Positions 18,392 to 26,082 of a stretch of 64,000 nt of DNA are shown here, in pieces (position 1 is the stretch's first letter; every line of letters begins with the position of its first letter). The notes beneath the pieces were generated by a model. The model saw only the letters and a list, made by a program, of their open reading frames with translations. It had not been told where the DNA came from and did not search any database. Source of the stretch: Halobacteroides halobius DSM 5150 (GTDB lineage Bacteria; Bacillota; Halanaerobiia; Halobacteroidales; Halobacteroidaceae); the NCBI RefSeq assembly GCF_000328625.1, contig NC_019978.1:2356001-2420000 (forward strand). The letters run 5' to 3'. Made by a program: the position numbers and the translations under genes.

Positions 18392-18985
18392 TTAATCATT
18401 TAATTTTTCAGTAATTGCTGCTAATACCTGATTAACTGCTTCTTCTAGAGATAGCTCTCTGGTATCAACTACCACTTCGGGATCAACTGGTTCTTCATAA
18501 GGAGCAGAAATCCCCGTAAAGTTATCTATCTCACCCTTTTTAGCCTGTTCGTATAATCCTTTAGGATCACGATCAGCACAAGTCTTTACATCAGCCTTGA
18601 CATAAACCTCAATAAAATTATCTCTTCCTGCTCTCTCCCGAGCAAATGCTCTAGATTCTTGGTAAGGAGAGATAAAGGAAGCTAACGTAATTAATCCAGC
18701 ATCTTTAAATAAAGCAGCTACTTCGGCAATCCGGCGGATATTTTCATTCCTATCTTCAGGAGTAAAGCCTAAGTCTGAGTTTAAGCCATGGCGAACATTA
18801 TCACCATCTAGTCTATAAACAGCCTTTTTCTGAGCTACTAGTTGTTTCTCTACCTCAACAGCAATTGTTGATTTACCTGAGCCTGATAAACCTGTAAACC
18901 AGATGACAAGGCCAGGTTGGTCTAAAACAGCACAGCGATCTTGATAAGTCACTTCCCCTTCGTGCCAGGTTATGTTTTCAGTCAT
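18392..18985 (-). CDS. cysC: Adenylylsulfate (APS) kinase
   Basis: Phosphorylates APS to PAPS. The P-loop is intact (GLSGSGKSTIAVEVE), followed by RLDGDNVRHGLNSDLGFT and the FISPYQESRAFAR lid, all typical of CysC. The start is the ATG at 18985, 7 bases after GGAGGT, giving 197 residues, the normal length. The open frame extends 35 codons further upstream, but that part is read through the intergenic hairpins and is not family-like. It follows cysN after a spacer carrying two hairpins. Confidence 0.95.
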   Translation of the reverse strand: MTENITWHEGEVTYQDRCAVLDQPGLVIWFTGLSGSGKSTIAVEVEKQLVAQKKAVYRLDGDNVRHGLNSDLGFTPEDRNENIRRIAEVAALFKDAGLITLASFISPYQESRAFARERAGRDNFIEVYVKADVKTCADRDPKGLYEQAKKGEIDNFTGISAPYEEPVDPEVVVDTRELSLEEAVNQVLAAITEKLND

Positions 18986-19021
18986 TTTAACACCTCCAAA
19001 CATAATGAATTGACAACGCGT

Positions 19022-19084
19022 CCCTTCGGGTTTTGTTCCAAAACCCTTCGTGAGAAAAAGTTGGCGCATAGCCAACTTTTTCTC
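19022..19084. repeat. Two adjacent intergenic hairpins between cysN and cysC
   Basis: One stem is GGGTTTT/AAAACCC (19028-19046). The second is a perfect 14-bp stem GAGAAAAAGTTGGC/GCCAACTTTTTCTC (19052-19084) touching the cysN stop codon. There is no clear T-run beyond the second stem on the minus strand. It may moderate read-through, act as an mRNA-processing or stabilising element, or belong to a dispersed palindromic repeat family. Confidence 0.7.
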
Positions 19085-20907
19085 TACCACGGTCTAAAAA
19101 TAATCCCTCTATCCTGCAATAGACCTTCTATTTCTCCAGCAGCTTTTCTTTCAGATTCAAAGTCGGAGATATGTAGATCATAATCAATATCTGTTGTTAT
19201 CTTATCACCTAACCAGACTGTCTCTATCTGATCAGGAGCAACTGTTGTCTTGATTAGTTCTAAGTCTTCTTGAGTTAATTCTACAGCAGTTACAAGTAGG
19301 ATAGCCCCTGCATCAAGCATGATATGAGAGACTTCAGATAATCTGCGTAGGTGTTCTTCTTTATGATTATTCTCGCCTTTGATATCAGCATCTACACCAT
19401 ACAATAAGTTACCAATACCTAAGAAGTAAGACATTTGGCCCTCATTAAATAACTGTTTCTCTAATTCTTTGGCCGTTGGCTTCTTACCTACATCTTCTTC
19501 TCCAGTGATTAAGACTAAAGTAGGCTGTTGGCTATACTTCTTGGCCCTCTCTTCACGAGTGATCTTACTCTTTTCCCACTTATAGTTTCTAAGCATTACC
19601 TTTTCTCTAACCCAGCTTTGTTTATCTTCTATAGCCTCTTCAACTAAGCCACCACCAGCAATCTCATAATCATCAACTACTACAAAGCGGCTTGTTTTTT
19701 CAAACTGAGTAGCTAAGTCAAAAGCAATAGCTTTATTTAACTTAAAGACACACTGGGCTACATCATGGCGCTCTACTTGATCTTTTTCTTGACTCTGGCT
19801 TAAGTTAGAAGCATCTATAACTCGTTCAATCTTTTCTAGTCTAGCACTTACCTTAGCAGTACCTAGCTTAATCTGATACTCTTTATTCTTACTTAGTGGT
19901 GCTTTACCTAACCAAAAGAGATTGGTCTTAATCCGAGAAGTTACTTCGGGCTCTGTCTCATCTGCTAAAGTAGCTAGCTCGCCTCGTTTAATAAAGATCT
20001 GTTCATCTAGAGTGAAGCCTGTCGCAAAACCTGGCCCTATTGTATCTGTCTTAGCTCGATTAAATCCTTCAATGGACTTAACAGTACTGCGCTTACCAGA
20101 TGGATAGAAAACGACTTCATCTCCAACACTAACCTGACCTGCTGCAATTGTACCTGATACAATCCGACGATCATCTCCTCCACGAGTGAACTTATAGACA
20201 TCTTGAACAGGCATTCTAAATGGTTTATCCTCTGGTAACTTCTGATTCTCAAAACTATCTAAGACTTCTAACACAGTCTGACCTTGATACCAAGGGGTCT
20301 CATCAGATAAAGTAGCTATGTTAGCTCCTTCTAAGCCACTAACAGGCACAAAACAGTCTGCTTCCATACCTATCTCCTCTAAAAACTCAGTATAATCCTC
20401 AACTATCTGATTAAAGGTATCTTGATCATAATCTACTAAATCCATCTTATTGACTAAGACAGATACTTGCTCAATCCCTAGCATAGATAACATATAACAG
20501 TGACGCTTAGAGTTCTCTTGAATTCCTTCATCAGCATCAATGACTAGTAAAGCTGCTTCTGCTCTAGCTGCTCCTGTAACCATATTCTTTAGGAATTCAA
20601 TGTGGCCTGGTGCATCTAAGATAATATACTTTCGTAAGTCAGTTTCAAAGAAGACCCGCGCCGAATCAATAGTGATTCCTTGGTCTTGTTCGTCTTTTAG
20701 AGCATCTAATAGAAAAGCATATTCAAATGGTTTAGAGTTACGGCGACAAGTTTCTTTAACATCAGCTAGTTTACCTTTAGGCAGTGAATCTGTATCGGCT
20801 AGTAAACGACCAATGATGGTGCTTTTACCGTGATCAACATGACCGGCAATTACTAGATTCATGTTTTGGTCTGTATTCTCATTTAAAGAATCTATCTGCT
20901 GATTCAT
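19084..20907 (-). CDS. cysN: Sulfate adenylyltransferase subunit 1 with degenerate APS-kinase domain
   Basis: GTPase subunit of ATP sulfurylase, driving APS formation with CysD. GTPase motifs [14 protein letters not shown] and NKMD lie within about residues 20-165, followed by the EF-Tu-like beta-barrel domains to about 430. Residues about 445-607 resemble an APS kinase ([48 protein letters not shown]). The P-loop reads GEEDVGKKP, lacking the Ser/Thr after Gly-Lys, and the DGDN motif is replaced by GVDA. This points to a CysNC ancestor whose kinase half has decayed while the separate CysC took over. The 607 residues compare with about 475 for CysN alone. CysD is about 3 kb away. Confidence 0.93.
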   Translation of the reverse strand: MNQQIDSLNENTDQNMNLVIAGHVDHGKSTIIGRLLADTDSLPKGKLADVKETCRRNSKPFEYAFLLDALKDEQDQGITIDSARVFFETDLRKYIILDAPGHIEFLKNMVTGAARAEAALLVIDADEGIQENSKRHCYMLSMLGIEQVSVLVNKMDLVDYDQDTFNQIVEDYTEFLEEIGMEADCFVPVSGLEGANIATLSDETPWYQGQTVLEVLDSFENQKLPEDKPFRMPVQDVYKFTRGGDDRRIVSGTIAAGQVSVGDEVVFYPSGKRSTVKSIEGFNRAKTDTIGPGFATGFTLDEQIFIKRGELATLADETEPEVTSRIKTNLFWLGKAPLSKNKEYQIKLGTAKVSARLEKIERVIDASNLSQSQEKDQVERHDVAQCVFKLNKAIAFDLATQFEKTSRFVVVDDYEIAGGGLVEEAIEDKQSWVREKVMLRNYKWEKSKITREERAKKYSQQPTLVLITGEEDVGKKPTAKELEKQLFNEGQMSYFLGIGNLLYGVDADIKGENNHKEEHLRRLSEVSHIMLDAGAILLVTAVELTQEDLELIKTTVAPDQIETVWLGDKITTDIDYDLHISDFESERKAAGEIEGLLQDRGIIFRPW

Positions 20908-20945
20908 TGTTTCTCCCCTTTCGCGTAATAATTTATAAAATTAAT

Positions 20946-21071
20946 TTAGCAATGAATTCCAAATGATCTTTTTCCATAAGCTCCTTGTTCAGCTAGTTGC
21001 ATCTCTATATCATACCACTTACCAAATAATTTTCTAAAGACTAGATCTATTTTGGGATTGTATCTACACAT
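20946..21071 (-). pseudogene. Internally deleted Rpn/PD-(D/E)XK nuclease-transposase remnant
   Basis: A 41-codon frame from ATG 21071 (site GGGGTGAG). The first part (NPKIDLVFRKLFG) matches the conserved start of Rpn/PDDEXK-family transposase nucleases. The next part (DIEMQLAEQ...KRS) matches their later D-IE-Q-KRS active-site region, as if the stretch between was deleted. It then ends abruptly. It lies between cysN and the HEPN gene, so it is probably a scar of a mobile element. Family assignment is from memory of the motifs. Confidence 0.55.
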
Positions 21072-21144
21072 TTGACTCACCCCTATTTTTCATACCCAGA
21101 TGGCAAATATCTCTTTATTGTAAATTGGATTTAAAAATTGAAAG

Positions 21145-21564
21145 TTAATTATTATTTAAGTAATCTAAAATATATTGTGCAAATTTCTTGAAGTCTTTTA
21201 AACTATTATTAATAACTCTTACAAGTAACTCAAGATCAACTTCCATATAATCATGCACTAAAACATTCCGAAAACCTGCCATTCCTTTTATTTTTTTAGC
21301 AAACTCAGGAGGAATAACTTCTAATTCACCTAATTCTTTTAATATACCTGTATAATTATTTACTGTTATTCCTTCTTCAGATAAGATATGATTTCCAATA
21401 TCTAATACTAGTTGAATAGAGAGTTGTAGTCCTCTTTCAATAACCCAACGTTGTTCTAAATTATTCTCTAACTCTTCTACAGTAATCTCTTGGTACTTAT
21501 CTAATTGATTTAAATAACTACGCAATTCCTTCAATTTGGTTCGTACTAGCTTTTCTTCTACCAT
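21145..21564 (-). CDS. hepT: HEPN-domain toxin (HepT-like)
   Basis: 139-residue all-alpha HEPN/DUF86 protein. The RNase motif R-x4-H is present in RNVLVHDYME. In characterised MntA-HepT systems this toxin cleaves RNA or tRNA and is inactivated by AMPylation of the Tyr next to this motif; a Tyr is indeed present (HDY). The ATG has a GGAGGT site at 6 bases. It lies 15 bases downstream of the nucleotidyltransferase gene, the usual order reversed or not depending on the family. Confidence 0.88.
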   Translation of the reverse strand: MVEEKLVRTKLKELRSYLNQLDKYQEITVEELENNLEQRWVIERGLQLSIQLVLDIGNHILSEEGITVNNYTGILKELGELEVIPPEFAKKIKGMAGFRNVLVHDYMEVDLELLVRVINNSLKDFKKFAQYILDYLNNN

Positions 21565-21579
21565 TTGCTACCTCCAAAT

Positions 21580-22005
21580 TCATCTTTTAGACTCACTATA
21601 TAACCATTCATTTAAATAGTCATCTTGTACCTGTAAAAAAGGTTTAAAGTCAAGATAATCTCTTTGTGTTCTAAAATGAAAATCAGCTCTTTTTCTTTTT
21701 GAATTGCATAGTACTAATTTACCATCTTTAATTATATTAAAAGCTAATTCTAAAGAAACATCATTTAAGATAACTAAATCAATTTCTTTTTCTATCTTTT
21801 CTTCTAATTCAGCTATCAATTCAGCTTTGTAACCAAAGTTACCACTGGGAGGCATGTTATCTTTATTTAAATAAATAGCAATGTCAATATCACTTAGTTT
21901 GTTCTCTGATCCTTTTGCTACTGATCCAAAAAGATAAACAAAAACTATTTCTTGTTTGGTAGACAATATATCCTGTAATGTATTACTTATTTGATTAGAA
22001 TCCAT
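21580..22005 (-). CDS. mntA: MntA-like nucleotidyltransferase antitoxin
   Basis: 141-residue minimal nucleotidyltransferase. The GS-x10-D-x-D motif is intact (LFGSVAKGSENKLSDIDIAI), and a third Asp is in EIDLVILND. Relatives AMPylate and neutralise HepT. It is the first gene of the pair under a recognisable promoter and is AT-rich like its partner. Together with the adjacent HTH/ImmA-type pair it forms a small defence-like island inside the sulfate-activation genes. Confidence 0.88.
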   Translation of the reverse strand: MDSNQISNTLQDILSTKQEIVFVYLFGSVAKGSENKLSDIDIAIYLNKDNMPPSGNFGYKAELIAELEEKIEKEIDLVILNDVSLELAFNIIKDGKLVLCNSKRKRADFHFRTQRDYLDFKPFLQVQDDYLNEWLYSESKR

Positions 22006-22080
22006 CTATTTTTTCGCCCCCTTTAACTAGCTTATTATGTCTTCAATATTCTCTCTTATACACTATTAACTTCTATTTTT

Positions 22081-22108
22081 ATTATATCTCAATAAAGAAA
22101 TATTACAA
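22081..22108 (-). promoter_or_regulatory. Promoter of the mntA-hepT pair
   Basis: TTGTAA (22103-22108), a 16-base spacer, TATAAT (22081-22086), about 75 bases before the ATG. Confidence 0.6.
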
Positions 22109-22127
22109 TCATTTGAAAAAATTATTA

Positions 22128-22153
22128 GTTTACAGTTTACGGTTGACGGTTGA
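22128..22153. repeat. Degenerate 7-base tandem repeat
   Basis: GTTTACA-GTTTACG-GTTGACG-GTTGA, three and two-thirds copies of a 7-base unit in the spacer between the two toxin-antitoxin-like modules. The rest of the 22006-22240 spacer holds only the mntA promoter and AT-rich sequence. Confidence 0.6.
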
Positions 22154-22240
22154 AAACATTAACCCCTAAAACAATCAAGTACTAAGTGTATAAAACATAT
22201 TTTAGAAAGGCTAATAAGAGTTTTACAAATAACTTTTGTG

Positions 22241-22339
22241 CTAGTTTTCCTTTAACATCAAACTACCATTTCTAAGCAATATCAATTCATCCTGATATAA
22301 TTTTCGAATTATTTCTTCATTTTCTAAAGTATTGTTCAT
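22241..22339 (-). CDS. Small ORF overlapping the end of the ImmA-type gene (32 aa)
   Basis: The frame MNNTLENEEIIRK... begins at an ATG inside the last codons of the metallopeptidase gene in another frame and runs to a TAG at 22241. The Lys/Glu/Leu-rich composition is plausible for protein, and the overlap would allow translational coupling. It could be a small third component, the start of a truncated downstream gene, or chance. I recognise no family. Confidence 0.35.
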   Translation of the reverse strand: MNNTLENEEIIRKLYQDELILLRNGSLMLKEN

Positions 22340-23111
22340 CATTGGCACCTATCAGTTCTAAATCTTGCTCTATTCTTGTTTTAGGTAGTATTTCTGCTGC
22401 ATCATTATCTAATATAAGTGGTTTGAGATTACTATATTTGACTTCTTTAGTTCTCTTTTGCCACCGCTGACCAATTTGGTGTTTATTTATATGGTATAAG
22501 ACTCCTTGCTTAGGATCTCTATCAGGAATATCTAACCAGCTTTGAGCTTCTTTTGTAGTCAGTAGTTCAATTTCATACAACCGGAGAATGATTGTTTTAT
22601 AAGGTACTGCAAAAGTATCCATTAGTTTAATTAGTTTTAATAGATCTAAATCTGCGGCCTGGTTAACCTGCAAGAGATCTAATTCTTCTTTTAAAGACTC
22701 TTCAGGAACTAATAATAAAGCTGCAAATAAATTAGCTTTACTTTCCTCTAAATCAATATTATTCTCCTGATTAACAACTTGCTGATGAAGTACTTCTTGT
22801 TCTCCATTACGGTTATTACGAAAATGGTACAACTCATGAGCAGTTGCAAAAATCTGCTTTTCATAAGATAGATAAGTGTTAATATAAATAAAAGTTTCTC
22901 CTTGGTGGTTACAGATAAAGCCACAAAAGTCATCATCTTCTACTGGAAACCGAAGCAAATCAACTTGATCAGGAATAATGCGAAAAATATCATCTTGTAA
23001 AGCCTGGCCATGAGCTCCACCAAATTTTTTTAAGACATAAGTAGCTTCTTTGGCTATTTCTTCATATAAGTCAGGATTAATATTTTTTATAGTCTGCTTT
23101 AATAAATCCAT
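22317..23111 (-). CDS. ImmA/IrrE-family metallopeptidase
   Basis: 264 residues with the zinc-protease motif in FATAHELYHFRNN (HExxH) and the following helix with acidic residues (EESKANLFAALLLVPEE), as in ImmA/IrrE/COG2856 proteins that cleave phage-type repressors. It sits 152 bases downstream of an XRE repressor gene, the usual partner arrangement. The C-terminal quarter (about 180-264) includes a WLDIPDRDP stretch I do not recognise. It could be a phage/ICE-type regulator or a toxin of an XRE/ImmA module. Confidence 0.85.
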   Translation of the reverse strand: MDLLKQTIKNINPDLYEEIAKEATYVLKKFGGAHGQALQDDIFRIIPDQVDLLRFPVEDDDFCGFICNHQGETFIYINTYLSYEKQIFATAHELYHFRNNRNGEQEVLHQQVVNQENNIDLEESKANLFAALLLVPEESLKEELDLLQVNQAADLDLLKLIKLMDTFAVPYKTIILRLYEIELLTTKEAQSWLDIPDRDPKQGVLYHINKHQIGQRWQKRTKEVKYSNLKPLILDNDAAEILPKTRIEQDLELIGANDEQYFRK

Positions 23112-23130
23112 TTACATCCCTCCAGGAATA

Positions 23131-23158
23131 TACAATCAATTGAAAATTGACAATTAAA
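23131..23158. repeat. Degenerate AATTGAAAATTGACAATT repeat
   Basis: Short imperfect repeats of the AATTG(A)CAATT type, of the same kind as those at 23651-23676, 23816-23840, 24806-24825 and 39131-39168. They mark spacers rather than genes. Confidence 0.5.
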
Positions 23159-23191
23159 ACAATACAATCAAATTCAAAAAATTATAATCAT

Positions 23192-23212
23192 GGATTTGGC
23201 AGTGCCAAATCC
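23192..23212. repeat. Perfect intergenic hairpin between XRE and ImmA-type genes
   Basis: GGATTTGGCA-G-TGCCAAATCC, a 10-bp stem. On the minus strand it lies after the repressor stop and before the peptidase, with an AATTTTTTG stretch some 15 bases on. It may attenuate read-through from repressor to peptidase. Confidence 0.6.
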
Positions 23213-23263
23213 CTACATTACAACCTTAATAACTACATTACACAATCAGATTATCATTTAATA

Positions 23264-23632
23264 TTACTTATCAGCTAAAATGTTTTCGTGTTCTTGTTTC
23301 ATATCACGGTGGAAGATTAACAGATCCATAATTTGTTGGGCATGTTGTAATCCGGCTTTAGCTTCACTGGAATCTACTTCACCCATAAAAGCAATAATTG
23401 GATCTTTCTCTTCAACTTCTTTAGCTGGTTTGATTAATTCCTGAAGGTCTAATGGCAGAATATCGGCAATTGCTTTAGTTTCTGCAATGGTGATATTCTT
23501 TCTACCATTAATGATTTTATTAACAGTTTGTCGAGATACATCTAACTTTTCTGCTAACTGAGACTGACTCCAATTCATTTTATCTAAACATTGTTGTATT
23601 CTATTTCCAATAAGTTTATTCAAAGAAACCAT
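23264..23632 (-). CDS. XRE-family transcriptional regulator
   Basis: 122 residues with a Cro/C1-type helix-turn-helix at about 8-62 (MNWSQSQLAEKLDVSRQTVN then KIINGRKNITIAETKAIADI). The C-terminal half is acidic and probably mediates dimerisation or contact with the ImmA-type protease encoded next. A strong site (AAGGGGTG) precedes the ATG. A promoter and a palindrome of XRE-operator type lie upstream, suggesting autoregulation. Confidence 0.87.
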   Translation of the reverse strand: MVSLNKLIGNRIQQCLDKMNWSQSQLAEKLDVSRQTVNKIINGRKNITIAETKAIADILPLDLQELIKPAKEVEEKDPIIAFMGEVDSSEAKAGLQHAQQIMDLLIFHRDMKQEHENILADK

Positions 23633-23706
23633 TTTATCACCCCTTAATAATAATTGACAATTGAGAATTTACAATCAAAATCATAAACCCAATAGATTTC
23701 AATACA

Positions 23707-23735
23707 ATTATATCATTCTCATAAGTGTCCTGCAA
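23707..23735 (-). promoter_or_regulatory. Promoter of the XRE regulator gene
   Basis: TTGCAG (23730-23735), a 17-base spacer, TATAAT (23707-23712). The -35 box is poor but the -10 box is perfect. Confidence 0.55.
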
Positions 23736-23741
23736 TCAATT

Positions 23742-23790
23742 ATTTACAGTTATTATTATATTCATTCAAGTTGTAAATGATACATTTACA
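23742..23790. promoter_or_regulatory. Candidate XRE operators upstream of the regulator
   Basis: A perfect 8+8 inverted repeat TGTAAATG-ATA-CATTTACA at 23772-23790, plus a half site ATTTACA at 23742-23748 next to the -35 box. Sites of this shape are typical of Cro/C1-family repressors. Confidence 0.55.
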
Positions 23791-23905
23791 TTGTTTTTTA
23801 AGAGGTGATCTGTTCTTAATTGAGAATGGAGAATTAAAAACCCATTAATCTTATAATATTTAGTTTTAAAGACTTTGAATTTGCCTTTCCATTGTCAATT
23901 ATTTT

Positions 23906-24787
23906 TTACATGTAGCCATCCTTCCGTAACTCCTCCAATCCTGCGCCTTCGTCTGAATCTTGGGCTCGGCCGTCTCGTTCGGCTATATCAGAGAATTTAC
24001 CACTTTTTAATTCTTGAACTACTTGATCTACATTACTAGCAGTAGATTGAACAGGTTCAGTACAAGGATAACAACCTAAAGAACGATATCTCTCTCCCTC
24101 ACCTCGATCATAATAAAGATCTACTATTGGAATCTGTTCTCGTTTGATATACTCCCAGATATCAAGTTCAGTCCAGTCTAGTAAAGGATGAATCCGCACG
24201 TGAGTACCAGGAGCAAAGTCTGTCTTATACTGGCTCCAAAATTCAGGTGGTTGGTCTCCAATATCCCAATCATTGTTTGTATCTCGAGGAGAGAAGTAAC
24301 GTTCCTTAGAACGAGAACCTTCCTCATCTGCTCTAACCCCTACAATCACACCTGTATATGGCTTTTGATTATCATCTGCTTCATACTGGCCTGTTTCATG
24401 ATTCATTCTGTATCTCTTCCAAGTTCCATTTAGTGTCTTCTTTAGTGCTTCTGCCTTCATGTTCTTACAACACTGTGTATGATCTACATTGCCAGCAGGA
24501 AGAGTTTGCTTCTTTTCTAGAGCCTTCTCATTTTGACCATAGATCATATCTAACTTCCATTCCTTAGCTAACTTATCACGATGTTCAATCATCTCTGGAA
24601 TTTGATAGCCTGTATCAATATGTACTAAAGGCAGTGGTACATGACCAAAGAAAGCCTTCCGAGCTAACCATAAAAGAACTGTACTATCCTTTCCAATTGA
24701 CCATAACATACTTAAGTTATTGAATTCACTATATGCTTCTCTAATGATATGAATACTCTTATTCTCTAGTTTGTCTAAATGATCCAC
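23906..24787 (-). CDS. cysD: Sulfate adenylyltransferase subunit 2
   Basis: Catalytic ATP-pyrophosphatase-fold subunit of ATP sulfurylase, forming APS from sulfate and ATP with CysN. The PP-loop is SIGKDST; further family motifs are [54 protein letters not shown] and GCYPCTEPV. The length (293) is normal. The start is a GTG with GAGGGGGC upstream. It has its own promoter. In most genomes cysN follows directly; here about 3 kb of toxin-antitoxin-like genes separate them. Confidence 0.95.
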   Translation of the reverse strand: MDHLDKLENKSIHIIREAYSEFNNLSMLWSIGKDSTVLLWLARKAFFGHVPLPLVHIDTGYQIPEMIEHRDKLAKEWKLDMIYGQNEKALEKKQTLPAGNVDHTQCCKNMKAEALKKTLNGTWKRYRMNHETGQYEADDNQKPYTGVIVGVRADEEGSRSKERYFSPRDTNNDWDIGDQPPEFWSQYKTDFAPGTHVRIHPLLDWTELDIWEYIKREQIPIVDLYYDRGEGERYRSLGCYPCTEPVQSTASNVDQVVQELKSGKFSDIAERDGRAQDSDEGAGLEELRKDGYM

Positions 24788-24820
24788 GATTTAAGCCCCC
24801 TCATTAGTAATTTACAATTT

Positions 24821-24842
24821 ACAACGAAGAATTGTTCGTTGT
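24821..24842. promoter_or_regulatory. Leader hairpin of cysD
   Basis: ACAACGAA/TTCGTTGT, an 8-bp stem with a 6-base loop in the roughly 100-base cysD leader. It does not resemble a known riboswitch; it might affect translation or stability. Confidence 0.4.
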
Positions 24843-24898
24843 TATATATTAATCTCTACTAAATCGCTATGTTTAATCATCATTACAAGTTAATTAGT

Positions 24899-24926
24899 AT
24901 TATAACAATTATTTGCTAGTTTGCAA
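24899..24926 (-). promoter_or_regulatory. SigmaA-type promoter of cysD
   Basis: TTGCAA (24921-24926), a 16-base spacer, TATAAT (24899-24904), just after the terminator of the polysaccharide operon. Confidence 0.65.
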
Positions 24927-24978
24927 GGTAAAATTTGATTTAAACTAGATTTTTAATCTTAAGCTATAACTATTATAT

Positions 24979-25010
24979 TAAAAAAAGGATGAACTAATAA
25001 TAGCTCACCC
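24979..25010 (-). terminator. Terminator at the end of the polysaccharide operon
   Basis: GGGTGAGCTA/TAGTTCATCC stem with G-U pairs followed by seven T residues on the minus strand, 14 bases past the epimerase stop. Confidence 0.85.
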
Positions 25011-25023
25011 TAAAACTTAAACT

Positions 25024-25980
25024 TTATTCTTTTGTTGCTGCAATCTCTTGGTTTAAATTATATTGATCACGATAATAAGCAAAAGTCTCTTTTAATCCAG
25101 TTTGTAAATCATACTGTGGCTCCCAATCTAAAATATCCTGAGCTTTATCATTAACTAGATAACTATCTCTAATATCTCCTGATCTAGCCCCTTGATAGAC
25201 TGTTTTTAAATCTAAACCTGTAATTTGATTCATAGTAGCAACCAAATCATTAATTGAAGTCTGGATATTACAGCTAATATTGATAATTTCTCCACTACCA
25301 TGCTCTAAAGCAGCTAAATTGGCCTCGGCAATATCATCAACATAAACAAAGTCTCTAGTCTGTTCTCCATCACCAAAGATAATAGGCTGTTCTCCTTGTA
25401 AAAACTTATCAACAAAGATGGAGATAACGCCACCTTCTCCTTTAGGGTCTTGTCTAATACCATAGGCATTAGCATAACGCAAAATAGTATAATCTAAATC
25501 ATATAGTTGGTGAAAAACTTTTAAGTAGTGTTCAGGAGTATGCTTAGAAATTCCATAGTAAGAAATAGGATTAACTGGATGCTCTTCATCAACTCCTAGA
25601 TACTCAGGTTGTCCATAGACTGCTGCTGAAGAAGCATAGACTATCTTCTCTACATCATACTGCCTACAGTATTCTAATAAATTAACTGTCCCTGTAATAT
25701 TAACATCACTGTCAAAGTCAGGTTGCTCCAGAGACTGTTGGACATCAATCTGGGCAGCCTGATGAATAACATAATCAATCTGATAGTTCTCAAAAACTTC
25801 TGTTAAATCATCTCTAATATCTAACTGATAAAACTCAGCTTGAGGATTCAAATTTTCCTTTTTTCCTGTTGATAAATTATCAACTACAATTACTCTATCT
25901 CCTTTAGCTATTAATTTATCTACAATATGGGAACCAATGAATCCTGCTCCTCCTGTTACTAATACAGTTCTCAAAAACAT
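25024..25980 (-). CDS. NAD-dependent sugar epimerase/dehydratase (UDP-glucose 4-epimerase-like)
   Basis: Extended short-chain dehydrogenase of about 318 residues. The Rossmann motif is TGGAGFIGSHIVDKL, the active-site region has SSAAVYG and the YxxxK motif in YYGISK, and RYANAYG follows. Closest in style to GalE-like 4-epimerases acting on UDP-Glc/Gal or UDP-GlcNAc/GalNAc; the exact substrate cannot be told. It is the last gene of the rml-containing operon. The tail ends EIAATKE, like RmlA. The ATG at 25980 is preferred over a TTG just before it. Confidence 0.85.
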   Translation of the reverse strand: MFLRTVLVTGGAGFIGSHIVDKLIAKGDRVIVVDNLSTGKKENLNPQAEFYQLDIRDDLTEVFENYQIDYVIHQAAQIDVQQSLEQPDFDSDVNITGTVNLLEYCRQYDVEKIVYASSAAVYGQPEYLGVDEEHPVNPISYYGISKHTPEHYLKVFHQLYDLDYTILRYANAYGIRQDPKGEGGVISIFVDKFLQGEQPIIFGDGEQTRDFVYVDDIAEANLAALEHGSGEIINISCNIQTSINDLVATMNQITGLDLKTVYQGARSGDIRDSYLVNDKAQDILDWEPQYDLQTGLKETFAYYRDQYNLNQEIAATKE

Positions 25981-26003
25981 CAATTATCACATCCTTACCT
26001 TAA

Positions 26004-26032
26004 ATTATATAATTAATATATTTTAAAAACAA
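26004..26032 (-). promoter_or_regulatory. Possible internal promoter before the epimerase gene
   Basis: TTGTTT (26027-26032), a 17-base spacer, TATAAT (26004-26009). The AT-rich surroundings make this only a candidate. Confidence 0.35.
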
Positions 26033-26082
26033 AGCTTATTAGTATATTAAATTCATTATATAAAAGTTGTTAAAAAGATTAT

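Noticed and set aside
18986-19090. 35-codon N-terminal extension of CysC
   Set aside because: It is read through the intergenic hairpins, is not family-like, and a strong GGAGGT site sits before the ATG at 18985.
22128-22153. CRISPR-like array
   Set aside because: The units are 7 bases and contiguous with no spacers; no Cas genes anywhere in the window.
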